The notes beneath the pieces are model-generated. The model was not told where the DNA came from, made no database searches, and worked only from the letters and a program-made list of their open reading frames with translations. From assembly GCA_020249925.1 (NCBI GenBank), contig JADCER010000007.1, positions 62,001-126,000 on the forward strand: a stretch of DNA of 64,000 nt. Direction: 5' to 3'. The DNA comes from Roseomonas sp. Its GTDB lineage: Bacteria > Pseudomonadota > Alphaproteobacteria > Acetobacterales > Acetobacteraceae. Both the position numbers and the translations under genes were made by a program. Below, in pieces: positions 17,896 through 26,960 of this stretch (position 1 is the stretch's first letter; each line of letters begins with the position of its first letter).

Positions 17896-18597
17896 TCAGC
17901 TAGCTTCCTCTGCCGTGAAGGGTGGCTTGAGCCAGATCGCGTCCTTGATCTTGGCTTTGACGAAGGCTTCATGCGCCGCTAGCGCTTCGGCTGGTGGCGC
18001 TATCAGCAATGCGGCCCGCTCCACCCTCTCCACTTCCAGCGTCACCAAGCGCGGAGCGGATTTGGCCGCCAATTCCAGCCCTGGCTGTTTGCCGCCCATC
18101 ATTTCCAGATAGACCTGCGCCAAAAGCTGACAGTCGAGAATGGCGTTGTGGTTGCCGCGCATGGAATTATCCACGCCAAGCCTGCGGCATAGCGCATCAA
18201 GATTATTCGGCATGCCCGGATAGCGCGTTTTCGCCATTACCAGGCTGTCAATCATGCGGCTGCGGTCCAGCACCGTCCGATTGCAGCGGAACAGCTCCGC
18301 ATCCAGAAAGCCGAAATCGAAGGGCGCGTTATGGGCGATGATTTCGGAATCGCCCAAAAACGCAAGCAAGGCATCGGCGATGTCAGCAAATTTCGGCTTG
18401 CCGGCGACATCACCATTGGTGAAGCCATGAATGCGCGAAGCCTCGGCCGGGATATCGCGTTCCGGATCAATCAGGCTGTGAAACACCTCGCCCGTTGGCA
18501 GCAGATTCAACAATTCCACTGCCGCCACTTCAATCACGCGATCGCCCGTCAGCGGATCAAGTCCTGTGGTTTCGGTGTCCAGCACAATCTGGCGCAT
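17896..18597 (-). CDS. dnaQ: DNA polymerase III epsilon subunit (proofreading exonuclease)
   Basis: Supplies 3'-5' proofreading to the replicative polymerase. The 233-residue product shows the DEDDh exonuclease motifs: DTETTG near the N-terminus (ExoI), HNAPFDFGFLD (ExoII), and ExoIII near GNHNAILDCQLLAQVYLEM with the catalytic His and Asp. The C-terminal ~60 residues form the tail that contacts the alpha subunit. Its ATG overlaps the coaE stop by one base (TGATG), so aroE-coaE-dnaQ is one operon. This order next to hemE is conserved near the alphaproteobacterial origin. Confidence 0.95.
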   Translation of the reverse strand: MRQIVLDTETTGLDPLTGDRVIEVAAVELLNLLPTGEVFHSLIDPERDIPAEASRIHGFTNGDVAGKPKFADIADALLAFLGDSEIIAHNAPFDFGFLDAELFRCNRTVLDRSRMIDSLVMAKTRYPGMPNNLDALCRRLGVDNSMRGNHNAILDCQLLAQVYLEMMGGKQPGLELAAKSAPRLVTLEVERVERAALLIAPPAEALAAHEAFVKAKIKDAIWLKPPFTAEEAS

Positions 18598-19190
18598 CAG
18601 CCCGCCCCCCTTAGCCGATGCATCAGGCGCCTGATCGCTGCCACCGCAAAATGCCGCGACAGCCCGCTATGGATCACCACATCCGCGCGCCGGCGCTTTT
18701 CCGCGTCCGGCATTTGCCGCGCGCGAATGGCTGCAAGCCTTTCCTGGGTCATACCAGGCCGACGCATGACGCGCGCGGCCTGTACGGCCGCCGGCGCGGA
18801 GACCACCACCACCTCATCTACCCGCTTTTCCCCACCGGTTTCCAGCAGAAGCGGAATATCCAGCACCACGATGGATTTCCCCGCCCGCCGCGCCGCCGCC
18901 AGAAAACGCTTTTCGGCATCACGTACCAAAGGGTGAACAATGCGTTCCAACTGCTTCAAGGCCGCAGGATTGCCGAGCACCGTCCGGCGCAAGGCTTCCC
19001 GATCTACCGCGCCGCCGCGCGTCGTGCCTGGGAAAGCGGCTTCAATCGGCCGCACAGCGCGCCCGCCCACCGCCTGCAATGCGTGCACCGCCTGATCAGC
19101 ATCGAAAATCGGCACGCCATGCCTGCGGAAGGTCGCCGAGGCAGTGGATTTCCCCATGCCGATCCCGCCTGTCAGACCAATAATCTTCAT
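18597..19190 (-). CDS. coaE: Dephospho-CoA kinase CoaE
   Basis: Catalyses the last step of coenzyme A synthesis, phosphorylating the 3' hydroxyl of dephospho-CoA. The 197-residue product begins MKIIGLTGGIGMGKSTAS with the P-loop GIGMGKST, then FDADQAVH (substrate-binding DAD motif) and VVLDIPLLLETG. The start at 19190 is fixed by a 4-base ATGA overlap with aroE; an upstream in-frame codon would add 26 residues from inside aroE. Middle gene of the aroE-coaE-dnaQ operon. Confidence 0.96.
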   Translation of the reverse strand: MKIIGLTGGIGMGKSTASATFRRHGVPIFDADQAVHALQAVGGRAVRPIEAAFPGTTRGGAVDREALRRTVLGNPAALKQLERIVHPLVRDAEKRFLAAARRAGKSIVVLDIPLLLETGGEKRVDEVVVVSAPAAVQAARVMRRPGMTQERLAAIRARQMPDAEKRRRADVVIHSGLSRHFAVAAIRRLMHRLRGAG

Positions 19191-20035
19191 GCGCCATCCT
19201 GCTTCGGGATATCGGCCGCCACCACATCGCGCAACGCCTGATCCACTTGGGGCGCGACGCCAAACCAAGCTTCAAAACCCGGCCGGGCCTGATGCAGCAA
19301 CATGCCAAGCCCATCCACCGCGATCAGACCCCGCGCCCGCGCCGCTGCCAGAAGCCGGGTTTCGAGCGGCACATAGACAATATCCGCCACCACCGCGCTG
19401 GCCGGCAAAGGCGCCAAATCCAATTCCAGCCCCGGCTGACCCTGCATGCCGAGCGAGGTGGTATTCACCAGCAAAGCCGCGTCTTCCAGCGGTGCCCGAT
19501 CCGCCACCTGGATTGCGCCCCCAAGGTCCCGCGCCAGGGCTTCGGCCTTGGCGGCAGTACGGTTCACCAGCGTCACGCGCGGCGCACCGGCATCGAGCAA
19601 AGCGGCCGCAATGGCCCGCGCGGCACCGCCCGCCCCCAACAGCACCGCAGGGCCAGCATCAGCGCGCCAGCGAGGCGCGGCTTCGCGAATGCTTTCCAGA
19701 AAGCCGAAGCCATCGGTATTGGACCCCTCAATCCGGCCATCGCGGAAAATCAGCGTATTCACCGCCCCGGCGCGGCGCGCGAAGGGCGCGACCTCATCGC
19801 AAATCTCAAAGGCCGCAAGCTTATGGGGAATGGTGACATTGGCGCCGCGAAAGCCGAGATCCACCAGCGCGCGCACCGCCGCACCAAAGCGATCCGGCGC
19901 CACCCCAAGCGGGATATAGGCGCCATCAATGCCATAGCGTTGCAGCCAGAACCCGTGCAGCCGTGGTGAGCGGGAATGGGTGACCGGATGGCCGAAAACC
20001 CCGGCGAGCCGGGCATGACCGGAAAGCAGCTTCAT
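19187..20035 (-). CDS. aroE: Shikimate dehydrogenase AroE
   Basis: NADP-dependent reduction of 3-dehydroshikimate to shikimate in aromatic amino-acid synthesis. The 282-residue product contains the substrate-binding GHPVTHSRSPRLHGFW, catalytic Lys in NVTIPHK, NTDGFGF, the nucleotide-binding loop LLGAGGAARAIAAAL and NTTSLGM. ATG at 20035 is chosen: the sequence from there (MKLLSGHARLAGVFG) matches the family N-terminus, while a TTG 30 bases upstream adds non-conserved residues. First gene of the aroE-coaE-dnaQ operon. Thirty-nine bases separate it from the SnoaL-like gene upstream on the same strand. Confidence 0.95.
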   Translation of the reverse strand: MKLLSGHARLAGVFGHPVTHSRSPRLHGFWLQRYGIDGAYIPLGVAPDRFGAAVRALVDLGFRGANVTIPHKLAAFEICDEVAPFARRAGAVNTLIFRDGRIEGSNTDGFGFLESIREAAPRWRADAGPAVLLGAGGAARAIAAALLDAGAPRVTLVNRTAAKAEALARDLGGAIQVADRAPLEDAALLVNTTSLGMQGQPGLELDLAPLPASAVVADIVYVPLETRLLAAARARGLIAVDGLGMLLHQARPGFEAWFGVAPQVDQALRDVVAADIPKQDGA

Positions 20036-20074
20036 TACGTCAGAAAGCACTGCCGGCCCCCGCAACGCAAGGCT

Positions 20075-20479
20075 TTACCCACCAACCTGCCGCAGCCATT
20101 CCTGTAAATTGTAGTACATCGTCACCCGATTGATCCGCCCATCCTTCAGGGCAAAAAATGCCCCGGCGGGCAGGGTATAGCGCTGGCCGAGTGCCGGCGG
20201 CAGCCCGCTATCCTGCGCCAGATAGGCGCCATGCACCTGGAATTCAGCCGCGGCGCGGGCGCCATCCGCGCCGACCATGATCACGATATCGCGCAATTCT
20301 TCCCGGTAGCAGCGCGCCATCCGGTCCAGAAAAGCGGCGAAGGCTGGCTTGCCATGCTCGGCACCGCCCTGGTTGATGTCATGCACCACATCATCGGCCA
20401 GCAGTGCCAGCATGCCCGGCCAATCCCCGCGATTGAAGGCGGCCAGATAGGCGCTGATGATATCCTGCGTGGTGTTCAT
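20075..20479 (-). CDS. SnoaL-like/NTF2-fold protein (ketosteroid-isomerase related)
   Basis: A 134-residue single-domain protein of the NTF2-like superfamily. Typical opening helix [22 protein letters not shown], then [11 protein letters not shown] (acidic pocket residues) and a strand [19 protein letters not shown] at the end. Related proteins are small-molecule isomerases, polyketide cyclases or non-catalytic ligand binders, and the true role here cannot be told. AAGGAAAG lies 6-13 bases upstream of the ATG. It is divergent from glyQ (79-base gap) and may be read through into aroE. Confidence 0.8.
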   Translation of the reverse strand: MNTTQDIISAYLAAFNRGDWPGMLALLADDVVHDINQGGAEHGKPAFAAFLDRMARCYREELRDIVIMVGADGARAAAEFQVHGAYLAQDSGLPPALGQRYTLPAGAFFALKDGRINRVTMYYNLQEWLRQVGG

Positions 20480-20558
20480 GCTGGCTTTCCTTGCCCGGTC
20501 TCGGTCCCCTGCCTATAGAGCATCCCGCACGAGCCTTACGCCAGAGCACAGAACCGCC

Positions 20559-21422
20559 ATGACCGCCAAGCCTCCCAGTTTTCAGGACATCATCCTGCGC
20601 CTGCATCGCTTTTGGGCGGATCAGGGCTGCGTCATTCTGCAGCCCTATGACATGGAAGTGGGCGCGGGCACCTTTCACCCGGCTACCACCTTGCGCGCGC
20701 TGGGACCAAAGCCCTGGAAGGCCGCCTATGTGCAGCCATCGCGCCGCCCCGCGGATGGCCGCTATGGCGAAAACCCCAATCGGCTACAGCATTATTATCA
20801 ATATCAGGTGATCCTGAAGCCATCCCCGGCAGACCCGCAAGCGCTGCTGATTGAAAGCTACCGCGCGCTCGGCATTGACCCCGCTTTGCACGACATCCGC
20901 TTTGTTGAGGATGATTGGGAAAGCCCGACGCTTGGCGCCTGGGGCCTGGGGTGGGAGGTGTGGTGCGATGGGATGGAGGTGACGCAATTCACCTATTTCC
21001 AGCAGGTCGGCGGCATTGCCTGCGACAAGCCAAGCGCTGAACTCACCTACGGCCTGGAGCGGCTGGCCATGTATATCCAGGGGGTCGAGAATGTTTACGA
21101 CCTCGACTTCAACAATGACGGCGTGAAATACGGCGACGTTTTCCTACGGGCCGAACGCGAATATAGCGCGCATAATTTCGAAGCCGCCGACACAAGGATG
21201 CTGTTCCGCCATTTTGAGGATGCGGAAGCCGAATGCGCCGCGCTGCTGGAACGGAAGCTCGCCCTGCCGGCCTATGACCAATGCATCAAGGCATCGCATC
21301 GCTTCAATCTGCTGGATGCACGGGGTGCGATCAGCGTGACGGAACGCGCTGCCTATATCGGCCGGGTGCGCACACTGGCGAAAGGGTGTTGTGAGGCCTG
21401 GCTGGCCGGCGAGGCGGGCTGA
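20559..21422 (+). CDS. glyQ: Glycyl-tRNA synthetase alpha subunit GlyQ
   Basis: Catalytic alpha subunit of the bacterial tetrameric (alpha2beta2) glycyl-tRNA synthetase. The 287-residue product has the class II motifs: [41 protein letters not shown], and [20 protein letters not shown], all near-invariant in GlyQ. ATG at 20559 is chosen because homologues begin just before PSFQDII; the longer frame to 20457 overlaps the divergent gene. The beta subunit gene glyS is normally adjacent; here a two-gene toxin-antitoxin module lies between them (21481-22127). Confidence 0.97.
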   Translation: MTAKPPSFQDIILRLHRFWADQGCVILQPYDMEVGAGTFHPATTLRALGPKPWKAAYVQPSRRPADGRYGENPNRLQHYYQYQVILKPSPADPQALLIESYRALGIDPALHDIRFVEDDWESPTLGAWGLGWEVWCDGMEVTQFTYFQQVGGIACDKPSAELTYGLERLAMYIQGVENVYDLDFNNDGVKYGDVFLRAEREYSAHNFEAADTRMLFRHFEDAEAECAALLERKLALPAYDQCIKASHRFNLLDARGAISVTERAAYIGRVRTLAKGCCEAWLAGEAG

Positions 21423-21440
21423 CCTTGCGCTTTCGGGGGT

Positions 21441-21470
21441 TTTCTACCATATCCGTTAGGGTTTCTACCA
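21441..21470. promoter_or_regulatory. Direct repeats upstream of vapB, possible operator
   Basis: TTTCTACCA occurs at 21441-21449 and again at 21462-21470, a centre spacing of 21 bases or two helical turns. The repeats occupy the 58-base gap between glyQ and vapB, which is visibly richer in A/T than its surroundings. Type II antitoxins usually bind such repeated sites to autoregulate. The second copy runs into the likely ribosome-binding site AAAGG. Confidence 0.45.
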
Positions 21471-21480
21471 AAGGTGCGCT

Positions 21481-21729
21481 ATGGGCCAGTTGAACATCAA
21501 GGATGCCGCCCTGATTGCCGAGGCAAAGGAGCTTGCCGCATTGCTCCGCACCACGGCGACTGGGGCGGTGCGCGCAGCGGTGCAGGAAAAGCTGGCAGCC
21601 ACCAAGGAAGCTCGGGCGCGGAAGGTGGCGGCCATCATGGAAATTGGTGAGCGCGCTTCCAAGCTGGTGCCGCCAGGGACCACGAGCGATCATAGCGATC
21701 TATATGATGAGATGGGTCTGCCGCGATGA
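21481..21729 (+). CDS. vapB: VapB-type antitoxin (PSK/Rv0623-like)
   Basis: An 82-residue protein of the Rv0623-like VapB family, which neutralises a cognate PIN-domain toxin and represses its own promoter. The N-terminal half (GQLNIKDAALIAEAKELAAL) gives the DNA-binding beta strand and helix; the basic middle helix (EKLAATKEARARKVAAIME) and Asp/Glu-rich tail SDHSDLYDEMGLPR wrap the toxin in this family. It overlaps vapC by 4 bases (ATGA), the usual antitoxin-first layout. AAAGG lies just upstream of the ATG. The location between glyQ and glyS is unusual. Confidence 0.85.
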   Translation: MGQLNIKDAALIAEAKELAALLRTTATGAVRAAVQEKLAATKEARARKVAAIMEIGERASKLVPPGTTSDHSDLYDEMGLPR

Positions 21730-22127
21730 TCCTTGATTCATCGGCTTTGGCAGCGATCCTGTTCAAGGAAGCCGATGCACAGCGCTTCGCTGATGCTATT
21801 GGGGAGGCAGATGAAGTCGCCATTTCGGCGCCGACCCTGGTTGAAATCACCATGGTAACAGAAGGCCGCGCGCGTCCGGGCATGGCTGAAAAGCTCGATG
21901 CGCTGATTGCGGCGGCGGGCGCGGAGATCGTGCCATTCACGGCGCAACACGCAGCCATTGCACGGGATGCCTGGCGCCGCTACGGCAAGGGGCGCCACAA
22001 GGCGGGCCTTAATCTGGGCGATTGTTTTGCTTATGCGCTGGCCAAGGAACGCGGTCAGGCTTTGCTGTTCAAGGGCGATGATTTCGCCGCAACCGATATA
22101 GAGCCGGCGATCAAAACCCATGGCTGA
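21726..22127 (+). CDS. vapC: VapC-type PIN-domain ribonuclease toxin
   Basis: A 133-residue PIN-domain protein. The four acidic residues of the Mg-dependent nuclease site are present: D4 (MILDSSAL), E40 (SAPTLVEITMV), D99 (GLNLGDCFAYALA) and D118 (LFKGDDF), so it should be active. VapC toxins cleave specific tRNAs or the rRNA sarcin-ricin loop and halt growth. Its last 8 bases overlap the start of glyS, so glyS translation may be coupled to toxin translation. That arrangement implies the module is well regulated or neutral to the host; target is unknown. Confidence 0.88.
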   Translation: MILDSSALAAILFKEADAQRFADAIGEADEVAISAPTLVEITMVTEGRARPGMAEKLDALIAAAGAEIVPFTAQHAAIARDAWRRYGKGRHKAGLNLGDCFAYALAKERGQALLFKGDDFAATDIEPAIKTHG

Positions 22128-24276
22128 ACTACTGCTTGAACTTTTTTGCGAGGAAATCCCGGCGCGGATGCAGGCGCGCGCGGCGGAAGATCTGACGCGC
22201 CTATTTGCCGATGCTTGCGCCGCCCTTTTGGAAGCGCCGCCGCGCGGGTTTTATGGCGCGCGCCGCATTGGGCTGACAGCGCAGTTGAAGCCAAGTGTGA
22301 CCACCGAAGGCAAGGAAGAACGCGGCCCGCGCATTGGTGCGCCGGATCAGGCGATTGAAGGCTTCCTCAAAAAACACGGCGCGACGCGCGATGCGCTAAA
22401 GGAAGAAGGCCAATTCTGGGTGCTGTCCAAACCCGGCCGCACGCTGGAAGCGCACGCACTGGTGGCGGAAGCCATGCCCGCGCTGATCCGTACTTTCCCT
22501 TGGCCGAAATCCATGCGTTGGGGCGGTACATCTTCCATGGTTTGGGTGCGGCCCTTGAAGCGCATCTTGTGCGTGCTGGATGGCGCCGTGGTTCCCTTCA
22601 CCCTGGCGCAAGGCGCGGATGATGGGCATGGCTTGGCGAGTGGCGATTTGACCGAGGGCCATCGCATCATGTCCCCCGGCGCGTTCAGCGTGCAGGACTT
22701 TGCTGAGTACAAGGCCGAACTTGCCGAGCGGCAGGTTGTGCTGGAAGCGGAAGACCGCGCGCGCATGATCCGTGATGGTATCACCGCACTCGCTGCCGCC
22801 GAAGGACTGGAAGTCGTGCCGGATGAAGCTTTAATCGCCGAAGTGGCGGGCTTGGTCGAATGGCCGGTGCCTTTGCTTGGGCGGATCGATGACGCCTTCA
22901 TGGACTTGCCGCCCGAGGTGATGCGCACCACCATGCGCGTCAACCAGCGTTATTTCGCCCTGCGTAAGAAGGATGGCTCAGCGGCGCCGCGCTTTGCGCT
23001 GGTGGCGAATATCGCCGCCCCTGATGGCGGTGCCGCGATCATCGCCGGCAATGAACGAGTGCTGCGTGCGCGCTTGGCGGATGCGCGCTTCTTCTGGGAT
23101 TTGGACCGCAAGCAAAAGCTGGAAAGCTTCCTGCCCAAGCTGGATAGCGTGGTGTTTCACGCGAAGCTTGGCACACAAGGCCAGCGTGTAGCACGGTTGG
23201 AAAACCTGGCAGGGCTGATTGCGGAAAAACTCGGTGCGGATGCGACGCTGGCACGGCGCGCTGCGCGCTTGGCCAAGGCCGATCTCGCTTCCGGGATGGT
23301 CGGTGAATTTCCCGAATTGCAGGGCGTGATGGGGCGGTATTACGCGCTGGGTCAGGGCGAGGATGCCCGCGTGGCGGAAGCCATCGCCGCGCATTACCGC
23401 CCCGCCGGCGCGGGGGATGCTGTGCCGACGGAACCTGTCGCGATCGCGGTGGCGCTCGCCGATAAGATTGACCAATTGGTTGGCTTCTTTGCTGTGGGTG
23501 AAAAGCCAACCGGCAGCGGTGATCCCTTCGCGTTGCGCCGGGCTGCTCTCGGCATCATTCGTATCATTCGAGAGAATGGGCTGCGCCTGCCGCTCGCTGA
23601 TCTGATGGGCGAGGCTTTCTTTCTCTATCCACAAGCGACCAACGCTACCGCGACACCCGATTTTGGCTTGGAGATTGCCGAAGCGAAACGCGCGACCGGC
23701 TGGCAAGCACCCAGCAGTGCCACGCACCCCCCGATGGTCGCAGCCTTTGCGGCCGGTTTGCTCGACTTCCTCGCTGAACGCCTGCGCGTTCAACTCCGCG
23801 GCGAAGGCGCACGCCATGATGTGGTGGCCGCAGTTTTTGGCGCGACACCGGATGATGACCTCAACCGCTTGCTCGCCCGCGCCGATGCCGTGCGCGGCTT
23901 TGTCGAATCAGAAGCCGGCGCCAATCTTCTCGCCGCGCATCGCCGCGCGATCAACATCCTCCGCATTGAGGAAAAGCGCGACGGTCACGCCTTCGACACC
24001 GGCTATGAAGCCCATCTGCTGAAACTGCCGGAAGAAGCCGCCCTTGCCGCCGCCCTTGAAGAAGCCGGCACCCGCATCCGCCTGGATATTGAGGCCGAGG
24101 ATTTTGAGCGCGCCATGGAAGCCATGGCCGGGCTCCGCGCCCCGGTGGATGCTTTTTTTGAAAAAGTGATCGTGAACGATCCCGCGCCGGAACTTCGCCG
24201 CAATCGTCTGCGACTGCTCGCCCATCTTCGTGCCGCCATGGATGCCGTGGCGGATTTCTCCAAGATTGAAGCCTGA
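22120..24276 (+). CDS. glyS: Glycyl-tRNA synthetase beta subunit GlyS
   Basis: tRNA-binding beta subunit of glycyl-tRNA synthetase. The 718-residue product starts MAELLLELFCEEIPARMQ, the family signature, and carries WPKSMRWG, VNQRYFAL, an HD-like domain (HAKLGTQGQRVARLENLAGL, later ADLASGMVGEFPELQGVMGRYYA) and a C-terminal anticodon-binding-like region. Length is normal. The ATG lies within the final 8 bases of vapC. ppdK follows after 11 bases, so glyQ-vapB-vapC-glyS-ppdK appears to be a single plus-strand transcript. Confidence 0.97.
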   Translation: MAELLLELFCEEIPARMQARAAEDLTRLFADACAALLEAPPRGFYGARRIGLTAQLKPSVTTEGKEERGPRIGAPDQAIEGFLKKHGATRDALKEEGQFWVLSKPGRTLEAHALVAEAMPALIRTFPWPKSMRWGGTSSMVWVRPLKRILCVLDGAVVPFTLAQGADDGHGLASGDLTEGHRIMSPGAFSVQDFAEYKAELAERQVVLEAEDRARMIRDGITALAAAEGLEVVPDEALIAEVAGLVEWPVPLLGRIDDAFMDLPPEVMRTTMRVNQRYFALRKKDGSAAPRFALVANIAAPDGGAAIIAGNERVLRARLADARFFWDLDRKQKLESFLPKLDSVVFHAKLGTQGQRVARLENLAGLIAEKLGADATLARRAARLAKADLASGMVGEFPELQGVMGRYYALGQGEDARVAEAIAAHYRPAGAGDAVPTEPVAIAVALADKIDQLVGFFAVGEKPTGSGDPFALRRAALGIIRIIRENGLRLPLADLMGEAFFLYPQATNATATPDFGLEIAEAKRATGWQAPSSATHPPMVAAFAAGLLDFLAERLRVQLRGEGARHDVVAAVFGATPDDDLNRLLARADAVRGFVESEAGANLLAAHRRAINILRIEEKRDGHAFDTGYEAHLLKLPEEAALAAALEEAGTRIRLDIEAEDFERAMEAMAGLRAPVDAFFEKVIVNDPAPELRRNRLRLLAHLRAAMDAVADFSKIEA

Positions 24277-24287
24277 GGAACCCCCCC

Positions 24288-26960
24288 ATGACACAATGGG
24301 TCTATAGCTTCGGTGCCGGCCATAATGAGGGCCGCGCCGATATGCGGAATCTTCTGGGTGGCAAGGGCGCCAATTTGGCCGAAATGGCCTCGATTGGTTT
24401 GCCTGTACCGCCCGGCTTCACCATCACCACCGAAGTCTGCACCGCCTATTACGATAATGGGCAGAAATACCCGGATGATCTGGCGGCGCAGGTGCGCGCG
24501 GCGCTGGCGCGCGTGGAAGAAGCGGTGGGCAATCGCTTTGGCGATCATCACCGGCCCTTGCTGGTATCCGTACGCTCCGGCGCGCGGGTTTCCATGCCGG
24601 GCATGATGGATACGGTGCTGAACCTTGGCCTGAATGATCAAACCGTCGAAGGCCTGGTCACGGCTTCCGGTGATGCGCGCTTTGCCTGGGATTCCTATCG
24701 GCGCTTCATCCAGATGTATGGGTCCGTCGTACTCGATGTTGATCATCATCGCTTTGAGGAAATTATCGAGCATGTGAAGCTCGACACCGGGAAGAATGAA
24801 GATACGGAACTAACGGCTTCCGAATGGCATCGCGTGGTGGATGGCTATAAGGAAATGGTCGCGGAAGTGACCGGCAAACCCTTCCCGCAGGATCCTGAGA
24901 CGCAGCTTTGGGGCGCGATTGGCGCTGTGTTTGGCAGTTGGATGAACCAGCGGGCGGTGACCTATCGCCGCCTGCATGACATCCCGGCCGAATGGGGCAC
25001 AGCGGTCAATGTACAAGCCATGGTCTTCGGCAATATGGGTGAGGATTGCGCCACGGGTGTGTGTTTCACGCGTGATCCTTCCACGGGCGAGAATGTCTTC
25101 TACGGCGAATATCTGATCAATGCGCAGGGTGAGGATGTGGTGGCGGGCATTCGCACACCGCAACCCATGGCGAAGGAACGCTCAAAACCGACCGAACGCA
25201 GCATGGAAGATGCCATGCCGGCGGCCTATGCCGAATTGGTGCAGGTGCGCGCGACGCTTGAACGCCATTACCGTGACATGCAGGACATTGAGTTCACGGT
25301 ACAGAGCAACAAGCTTTATATGTTGCAAACGCGCAATGGTAAGCGCACCGCCGCGGCGTCCTTGAAAATCGCCGTAGATATGGCGCGCGAAGGCTTGATT
25401 GATCACACGGAAGCCGTGCGGCGCGTGAACCCCGCAGCCCTTGATCAATTGCTGCACCCGACACTTGACCCCAAAGCGCCACGCAAGCTGTTGGCGAAGG
25501 GCCTGCCGGCTTCCCCCGGTGCAGCCTGCGGCATTGTGGTGTTTAGCGCGGATGAGGCTGAAGCGCGCGCACAAAAAGGCGAAAGTGTTATTCTGGTGCG
25601 GATTGAAACCTCGCCCGAAGACATTCACGGCATGCATGCGGCGCGCGGTGTGCTGACCACGCGCGGCGGCATGACGAGCCACGCGGCGGTGGTGGCGCGC
25701 GGCATGGGCCGGCCCTGTGTGGCGGGCTGCGGCGGTGTCACGGTGGATTACAACAACCAATACCTGAGCGCCGGCGGCGTACGCATTGAAGCAGGCCAAA
25801 CCATCACGCTGGATGGTGCGACGGGCGAGGTGTTCATCGGCACCGTCGCCATGGTGGAACCGCAGCTTTCGGGCGATTTCGCCACGCTGATGGGTTGGGC
25901 GGATAAGGTGCGCCGCTTGCGTGTGCGCGCGAATGCGGAAACGCCGTTGGATGCCGAAACCGCGCGGCGCTTCGGCGCGGAGGGCATCGGGCTTTGCCGC
26001 ACCGAACATATGTTCTTCGACCCTGAGCGGATTGGCGCCGTGCGCCAGATGATCATGGCGGAAACCGAACAGGGCCGCCGCGCTGCGCTGGCACGCTTGC
26101 TGCCCTTCCAGCGTAAGGATTTCCTTGATCTGTTCGAAATCATGGCCGGGCTACCGGTCACGATCCGCCTGCTCGATCCGCCCTTGCATGAATTCCTGCC
26201 GCATAGCGACTATGAAATCGCAGAAGTGGCGGCATCCCTCGGCACTGAGGTTGAGGCGATGCAAAGGCGCATGCAGGAATTGTCTGAAGCGAACCCGATG
26301 TTGGGCCATCGCGGCTGTCGCTTGGGGATTTCCTTCCCGGAAATCTATGAAATGCAGGCGCGCGCGATTTTCGAAGCGGCGGCTGAGATTGGCCGCAAGA
26401 CGCATAAGGCACCGGTGCCGGAAATCATGATCCCGCTGGTGGCCACCAAGCGCGAATTGGAAATCACCCGCGCCATGGTGGATCGCGTCGCGCAGGAAGT
26501 TTTCGCCGAGGGCGGTTATCACGTGGTCTATAGCGTCGGCACCATGATCGAATTGCCGCGTGCCGCACTTACCGCAGATGCCATTGCCAGTGTGGCGGAT
26601 TTCTTTTCCTTCGGCACGAATGACCTGACGCAAACCACCTTCGGCCTTTCGCGCGACGATGCCGGCAAGTTCCTGCCGCTTTACATTGAAAAGGGCATTT
26701 TCCCGAAGGACCCGTTCGTTTCCATTGACCCGGATGGTGTCGGCGCGCTGGTGCGGATTGCGGCTGAGAAAGGCCGCAGCGTGAAGCCGGATATCAAGCT
26801 TGGCATTTGTGGGGAGCATGGCGGCGATCCATCCTCCATCCATTTCTGTGAAAGTGTCGGCTTGGATTACGTTTCCTGTTCGCCCTATCGCGTGCCGGTG
26901 GCGCGGCTCGCGGCGGCGCAGGCGGCGCTGCAATCGGGCGGGGCTGATCGCACCGCGTAA
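24288..26960 (+). CDS. ppdK: Pyruvate phosphate dikinase
   Basis: Reversibly converts pyruvate, ATP and phosphate to PEP, AMP and pyrophosphate, linking C3 metabolism to gluconeogenesis. The 890-residue product has the N-terminal ATP-grasp domain (LLGGKGANLAEMASIGLPVPPGF at about 22-44), the swivelling phosphohistidine domain with GGMTSHAAVVARGMGRPCV (catalytic His and the regulatory Thr two residues before it), and the C-terminal PEP/pyruvate TIM barrel with FGTNDLTQTTFG and CGEHGGDP (catalytic Cys). The regulatory Thr is the target of PpsR, encoded at 15.6-16.5 kb. It follows glyS by 11 bases, with the next gene overlapping by one base. Confidence 0.97.
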   Translation: MTQWVYSFGAGHNEGRADMRNLLGGKGANLAEMASIGLPVPPGFTITTEVCTAYYDNGQKYPDDLAAQVRAALARVEEAVGNRFGDHHRPLLVSVRSGARVSMPGMMDTVLNLGLNDQTVEGLVTASGDARFAWDSYRRFIQMYGSVVLDVDHHRFEEIIEHVKLDTGKNEDTELTASEWHRVVDGYKEMVAEVTGKPFPQDPETQLWGAIGAVFGSWMNQRAVTYRRLHDIPAEWGTAVNVQAMVFGNMGEDCATGVCFTRDPSTGENVFYGEYLINAQGEDVVAGIRTPQPMAKERSKPTERSMEDAMPAAYAELVQVRATLERHYRDMQDIEFTVQSNKLYMLQTRNGKRTAAASLKIAVDMAREGLIDHTEAVRRVNPAALDQLLHPTLDPKAPRKLLAKGLPASPGAACGIVVFSADEAEARAQKGESVILVRIETSPEDIHGMHAARGVLTTRGGMTSHAAVVARGMGRPCVAGCGGVTVDYNNQYLSAGGVRIEAGQTITLDGATGEVFIGTVAMVEPQLSGDFATLMGWADKVRRLRVRANAETPLDAETARRFGAEGIGLCRTEHMFFDPERIGAVRQMIMAETEQGRRAALARLLPFQRKDFLDLFEIMAGLPVTIRLLDPPLHEFLPHSDYEIAEVAASLGTEVEAMQRRMQELSEANPMLGHRGCRLGISFPEIYEMQARAIFEAAAEIGRKTHKAPVPEIMIPLVATKRELEITRAMVDRVAQEVFAEGGYHVVYSVGTMIELPRAALTADAIASVADFFSFGTNDLTQTTFGLSRDDAGKFLPLYIEKGIFPKDPFVSIDPDGVGALVRIAAEKGRSVKPDIKLGICGEHGGDPSSIHFCESVGLDYVSCSPYRVPVARLAAAQAALQSGGADRTA

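Noticed and set aside
23154..23167. GTTTCACGCGAAGC as a third parS site
   Set aside because: Two mismatches to the 14-base palindrome and it lies in the middle of glyS; not enough for a ParB site.
25063..25076. GTTTCACGCGTGAT as a parS site
   Set aside because: Only the first half matches the palindrome; within ppdK coding sequence.
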